From an uncultured Lachnospiraceae bacterium (lineage in GTDB: Bacteria; Bacillota; Clostridia; Lachnospirales; Lachnospiraceae), in assembly GCA_910580195.1 (NCBI GenBank), contig CAJTWA010000019.1, positions 65,766 to 74,173 of the forward strand: 8,408 nt of DNA. The letters run 5' to 3'. Shown here in pieces: positions 5,854-8,408 of this stretch (its first letter is position 1; each line of letters starts with the position of its first letter). Under the pieces are notes generated by a model. It had not been told where the DNA came from, made no database searches, and saw only the letters and a program-made list of their open reading frames with translations. The translations under genes and the position numbers were made by a program.

Positions 5854-6037
5854 TTTTTCTTTATTTCCCCTGCTTTCTTCTTCCTATTCTTTCTAGCGCG
5901 AACAATGTTAACGGGAAGCCTTTGGAACCCAACGGCAGTTCCGGCCAGCCCTTCCCCATGCAGGCTGGCAACGTTTTGGCAAACGGGCTGCTAATTACGG
6001 CTAAGGGGTTTTGGGAGCGCCCTTCGGCTTAACAATG
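5854..6037. other. Gap between convergent genes: polypurine strip and four-hairpin element
   Basis: No gene is visible. At 5854-5894 the plus strand is nearly all pyrimidine (3 purines in 41 bases). From 5916 to 6030 an outer stem AAGCC (5916-5920) with GGCTT (6026-6030) encloses four hairpins. They are GGAAC/GTTCC (5924-5928 and 5938-5942), GCCAGCC/GGCTGGC (5944-5950 and 5963-5969), CGTTT/AAACG (5972-5976 and 5981-5985) and AAGGG/CCCTT (6004-6008 minus the last G, and 6020-6024). AACAATG occurs directly at 5901-5907 and 6031-6037, flanking the element. It could be a structured RNA, a dispersed intergenic repeat or the 3' untranslated end of murA. The strand is undecided. Confidence 0.4.
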
Positions 6038-6049
6038 CCAAAATCAAAT

Positions 6050-7342
6050 TTAGCTTACCTTAAACTGGAATTTCTGGATTTCCTTTTCCGTGGTGACACG
6101 TTCAATCTGGGCGCCAAGGCTCTCCAGCTTCTCCTCAAAGGACTCATAGCCCCGCTGGATATAATGGATATCGTCCACAACCGTCACGCCTTCCGCAGAA
6201 AGCCCTGCAATCACCAAGGCAGCCCCAGCCCGCAGGTCCGGCGCGCTGACCCTTGCCCCAGTGTAGCCTTTCACCCCATTGATAATGGCAATATTGCTCT
6301 CTACCTTAATGTCCGCGCCCATGCGCGTCAGTTCATCCACATATTTGAACCGGTTCTCAAAGATACCCTCCGTCACGGTGCTGGTCCCTTGGGCAATCCC
6401 AAGGACGACAGACATCTGGGGCTGCATATCGGTGGGGAACCCCGGGTACGGCAGCGTCGTGACCTGCGTATGGCGCAAAGGCTTGGATGCCACCACCCGC
6501 ACCGCGTCGTCAAATTCCTCCACCTCACAGCCAGCCTCCAGCAATTTTGCCGTGGTGGCCTCCAGATGCTTCGGGATGACGTTCTTCACGGTAACGTCCC
6601 CCCTTGTGGCCGCCGCAGCAAACATAAAGGTACCTGCCTCAATCTGGTCTGGTATCACGGAATATTCCGTCCGGTGCAGCTTCTCTACCCCTACAATCCG
6701 CACGACATCGGTCCCTGCGCCGCGGATATTTGCCCCCATGCTGTTGAGGAAATTAGCTACGTCCACCACATGGGGCTCTTTCGCCGCGTTTTCAATGGTT
6801 GTTTTCCCTTCTGCCATGGCTGCTGCCATCATAATATTAATGGTGGCCCCTACCGAAACCTTGTCTAAATAAATATGGCTCCCGATTAAATGCTCCGCTT
6901 CTGCTGCAACTGCCCCATTCCTGATTTCCACATGGGCGCCCAGCGCGCGGAACCCCTTAATATGCAGATCCATGGGGCGGCTCCCAATGTTGCACCCGCC
7001 CGGCAGTGTAACCTCCGCCCGCCTGTATTTCCCGAGCATAGCCCCTAAAAGGTAATAGGACGCCCGGATTTTTTTCATAGAATCGTAGTCTACCGGAATA
7101 TCTTTTACAAATGAGCCGTTTATTTTTACCGTGTGGGCGTCTGTCCTGTCAATCTTCGCCCCAATGTCCCCCATTGCCTGAAGCAATGCATTAACGTCCC
7201 TTACGTCTGGTAAATTATCTATCGTTACGGTTTCGTCCGTCATGATGGCTGCTGCAAGGATTGCAAGCGCCGCATTTTTGGCCCCGCTGATTTCCACTTC
7301 GCCAACTAACGGATTACCTCCTTTAATTACATATTGTTCCAT
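6050..7342 (-). CDS. murA: UDP-N-acetylglucosamine 1-carboxyvinyltransferase
   Basis: MurA transfers enolpyruvate from phosphoenolpyruvate to UDP-N-acetylglucosamine, the first committed step of peptidoglycan synthesis in the cytosol, and is the target of fosfomycin. The 430-residue length fits the family. Seen here are the substrate-binding K22-N23 (SGAKNAALAIL), the catalytic loop PGGCNIGSRPMDLH with the active-site Cys at 117 (a Cys, so the fosfomycin-sensitive form), FPTDMQPQ with D305 as the expected general base, DLRAGAALVIAG (369-380) and IQRGYE near the end. The start has AGAGGTG five bases upstream. Firmicutes often carry two MurA paralogues, and this sequence alone does not decide which one it is. 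It stands as a single-gene unit behind one or two promoters and converges on the HD-GYP gene. Confidence 0.98.
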   Translation of the reverse strand: MEQYVIKGGNPLVGEVEISGAKNAALAILAAAIMTDETVTIDNLPDVRDVNALLQAMGDIGAKIDRTDAHTVKINGSFVKDIPVDYDSMKKIRASYYLLGAMLGKYRRAEVTLPGGCNIGSRPMDLHIKGFRALGAHVEIRNGAVAAEAEHLIGSHIYLDKVSVGATINIMMAAAMAEGKTTIENAAKEPHVVDVANFLNSMGANIRGAGTDVVRIVGVEKLHRTEYSVIPDQIEAGTFMFAAAATRGDVTVKNVIPKHLEATTAKLLEAGCEVEEFDDAVRVVASKPLRHTQVTTLPYPGFPTDMQPQMSVVLGIAQGTSTVTEGIFENRFKYVDELTRMGADIKVESNIAIINGVKGYTGARVSAPDLRAGAALVIAGLSAEGVTVVDDIHYIQRGYESFEEKLESLGAQIERVTTEKEIQKFQFKVS

Positions 7343-7378
7343 ATTGCACCTCTATGCTATATTTTTGTACAAGAAGTT

Positions 7379-7408
7379 ATTATAGTAACACCATTTTGCC
7401 GTTCTCAA
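7379..7408 (-). promoter_or_regulatory. Second (proximal) candidate promoter of murA
   Basis: On the minus strand TTGAGA (7408-7403), 18 bases and a perfect TATAAT (7384-7379) would start transcription about 30 bases before the murA ATG. Its -35 lies inside the loop of the inverted repeat 7394-7420. Confidence 0.5.
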
Positions 7409-7420
7409 ATTTTGGCAAAA
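7394..7420. promoter_or_regulatory. Inverted repeat between the two murA promoters
   Basis: TTTTGCC (7394-7400) and GGCAAAA (7414-7420) are perfect 7-bp arms around 13 bases. It covers the proximal -35 region and lies just after the start predicted for the distal promoter. It could be an operator or a 5'-end hairpin of the longer transcript. No regulator is identifiable. Confidence 0.4.
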
Positions 7421-7433
7421 ATCTTTATGTACT

Positions 7434-7461
7434 ATTATAACACACTTTGTCGATTTGTAAA
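7434..7461 (-). promoter_or_regulatory. Distal promoter of murA
   Basis: On the minus strand TTTACA (7461-7456; 5 of 6 to consensus) is followed after 16 bases by a perfect TATAAT (7439-7434). The predicted start is near 7427, giving a leader of about 85 bases. Confidence 0.7.
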
Positions 7462-7517
7462 TCTTTCCTTCGTTCCATTCCATTCAGCTTATCTTATTTT
7501 ATGTGGGTTTCCCCTAT

Positions 7518-7658
7518 CTGTGCATGGCCTTTGCCGAAAAAACCCACTGCTTTGCGTATGTGCTTTCCATATAAAAAACATTGCTTTTCCTTATCGGTTT
7601 TTCCTCAAAAACCATTGCTTTTAGTATGGGCTTTTCTGCAAAAATCATGCGCGGTTTT
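7518..7658 (-). repeat. Degenerate tandem repeat, four units of 34-36 bases
   Basis: Read on the minus strand, the units lie at 7658-7623, 7622-7589, 7588-7554 and 7553-7518. The rough pattern is AAAAGCAATGGTTTTT, a short gap, then GAAAAGCCCATA. CATTGCTTTT recurs exactly 34 bases apart on the plus strand (7579-7588 and 7613-7622). GGTTTTT and AAAAACC (7596-7602 and 7607-7613) form a 7-bp hairpin across two parts of the array. A 75-codon minus-strand frame (7741-7514) runs through it, giving an approximate 11-residue repeat such as MVFEEKPIRKS, but it has no ribosome binding site. Unit lengths are not multiples of three, so coding is doubtful. Confidence 0.55.
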
Positions 7659-7828
7659 CCCTGCGGATTTGAAAAACACAGGCCACGCAAAAAGCCCATA
7701 GGCAAAAGAAAACAGAAACCATTTCCGCTCCACAGCTTCATTGTGTGAAAGCCGGCAAATAATTTCTGTTTATCATCTTACCACAACTTAAGGCAAATGC
7801 ATACTATTTTTTTATTTTCTTTTAAAAA
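7659..7828 (-). other. Gene-poor stretch with a 9-bp inverted repeat and a weak promoter
   Basis: AAACAGAAA (7710-7718) and TTTCTGTTT (7763-7771) form a perfect inverted repeat, with an inner CACA/TGTG pair (7731-7734 and 7742-7745). A weak minus-strand promoter, TTGCCT (7796-7791) then 16 bases then GATAAA (7774-7769), overlaps the outer arm and would transcribe toward the tandem repeat. An AT-rich run follows the stop codon of the lipoprotein gene (7797-7828), but no clear terminator hairpin is visible there. Confidence 0.3.
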
Positions 7829-8254
7829 CTATTGGAATACGACATTCTTTTCCAGATATTTTGTCCGTACCACGATATAGGGGTAGGATTTCACTTGGTT
7901 TATCTTTTCCCCCTTGGAGGGGCCAATCAGGGTAGTGTCAAAATAAACGGCGTTTTTTGTCAGGTAGCAGCCATTGACGGAAATGCTGTAGCCCCCAGTT
8001 TCCTGCACCCCGTAGCCAGCCCCTATGTACAGATATTCTTTGTCTGTGTAAGTCAGTTTAAACATGGTTTCTTTTTTCTCTTCAATTACCGCTAAAAATT
8101 CTTCTGGGATGTCCTTTTCTTCCAGTATTTCATACTCCAAATCCTTTAATTTTTCCGTCTTTGTTTCCTCCACGCCGCAGCCAGAAAGGCAGCAGGAACA
8201 GGCAAGCAGCGCAAGGAAGAGGCAGCAGCAGAGCCTTTGGTACAATTTTCCCAT
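7829..8254 (-). CDS. Small lipoprotein with a PrcB-C-like domain
   Basis: The 141-residue protein starts MGKLYQR, followed by a Cys-rich hydrophobic segment and the lipobox LSGC (23-26). Lipidation of C26 would leave it on the outer face of the membrane. Residues 29-65 are highly charged (Glu/Lys). Residues 67-131 contain LYIGAGYGVQETGGYSISV (75-93) and end in YPYIVVRT (124-131). The T-G-G-Y-S-I-x-V pattern after a G-x-x-x-x-T turn resembles the C-terminal domain of PrcB, the partner of the PrcA protease, and small lipoproteins of this kind are common in Clostridia. The match is from memory and is moderate. No protease gene is adjacent. AGGGGA six bases before the ATG supports the start. Confidence 0.85.
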   Translation of the reverse strand: MGKLYQRLCCCLFLALLACSCCLSGCGVEETKTEKLKDLEYEILEEKDIPEEFLAVIEEKKETMFKLTYTDKEYLYIGAGYGVQETGGYSISVNGCYLTKNAVYFDTTLIGPSKGEKINQVKSYPYIVVRTKYLEKNVVFQ

Positions 8255-8408
8255 TGTCAGTCCCCTAATTTTTTTACATTCTTCCTAAATTCTATGAAAA
8301 AATTCTTCCATTTATGATTGTATTTCCCCGCCCCCCTCTGTATAATATACATGCTATAAATGAGCAAATTTAAAAAATTGCACAATAAGCCTATGCCACT
8401 AAAGCTTT
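8255..8408. promoter_or_regulatory. Upstream region of the lipoprotein gene with a palindromic -10-like site
   Basis: No gene is visible. GTATAATATAC (8340-8350) is a perfect 11-base palindrome that offers a TATAAT on the plus strand (8341-8346) and TATTAT on the minus strand. It could serve the lipoprotein gene, a gene to the right, or both. Neither strand has a good -35 box at 16-18 bases, so the assignment is weak. A C-rich run sits next to it (8327-8340). Confidence 0.25.

Noticed and set aside
6011..6868. Long plus-strand open frame of 285 codons across murA
   Set aside because: It is the antisense shadow of murA, with no family features and no ribosome binding site. The minus-strand frame carries all MurA motifs.
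7518..7658. CRISPR array
   Set aside because: The units are contiguous and degenerate, without identical repeats or unique spacers, and no cas genes are present.
7514..7741. 75-codon minus-strand frame as a real gene
   Set aside because: There is no ribosome binding site before the ATG. The underlying DNA repeat has units of 34-36 bases that shift relative to the frame, so the peptide repeat is likely a by-product. It is kept only as a note on the repeat.

Overview
The window looks like a chromosomal segment from an anaerobic, low-to-mid GC Bacillota, most probably a gut Lachnospiraceae (Clostridia). Three things support this: an S-box (SAM-I) riboswitch in front of metK, strong AGGAGG-type ribosome binding sites with sigma-A promoters, and protein types common in that family (Lys-rich secreted repeat proteins, an HD-GYP protein with a Pro/Ala linker, a PrcB-like lipoprotein). 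The genus cannot be fixed from this sequence.

Layout from left to right. The first 38 bases hold the start of a minus-strand gene that leaves the window; its first residues resemble Rpn/PD-(D/E)XK nuclease-family proteins. Its promoter region carries three copies of a GTTGGCT motif, and a very strong hairpin terminator at 176-209 separates it from the next gene. At 358-2724 (minus) lies a 788-residue secreted protein with three Lys-rich repeat modules and a large unnamed C-terminal domain. It starts only about 32 bases after the terminator hairpin of metK (2819-4006, minus). Upstream of metK are a complete SAM-I riboswitch (4098-4194), its terminator (4041-4069), a leader hairpin and a near-consensus promoter.

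Back to back with the metK promoter is a second near-consensus promoter (4319-4347) that drives an HD-GYP cyclic-di-GMP phosphodiesterase gene (4517-5749, plus). Its roughly 160-base leader can form two strong hairpins. The leader also holds a 51-codon open frame whose stop overlaps the HD-GYP start as ATGA. The HD-GYP gene ends at a complex long-hairpin terminator (5761-5830). It converges on murA (6050-7342, minus), and the 220-base gap between them contains a polypurine strip and an array of four hairpins closed by an outer stem.

Upstream of murA are two possible promoters and an inverted repeat. Beyond these is a gene-poor stretch (7462-7828) with a degenerate tandem repeat of about 35 bases and a 9-bp inverted repeat. 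The last gene (7829-8254, minus) encodes a small lipoprotein with a PrcB-C-like domain.

The window combines housekeeping metabolism (SAM synthesis, the first committed step of peptidoglycan synthesis), second-messenger signalling and cell-surface proteins. Apart from a possible metK read-through into the secreted-protein gene, each gene appears to be its own transcription unit. No complete novel system is evident. The best unexplained elements are the HD-GYP leader, the structured murA/HD-GYP gap, the tandem repeat upstream of murA and the unnamed domain of the secreted protein.
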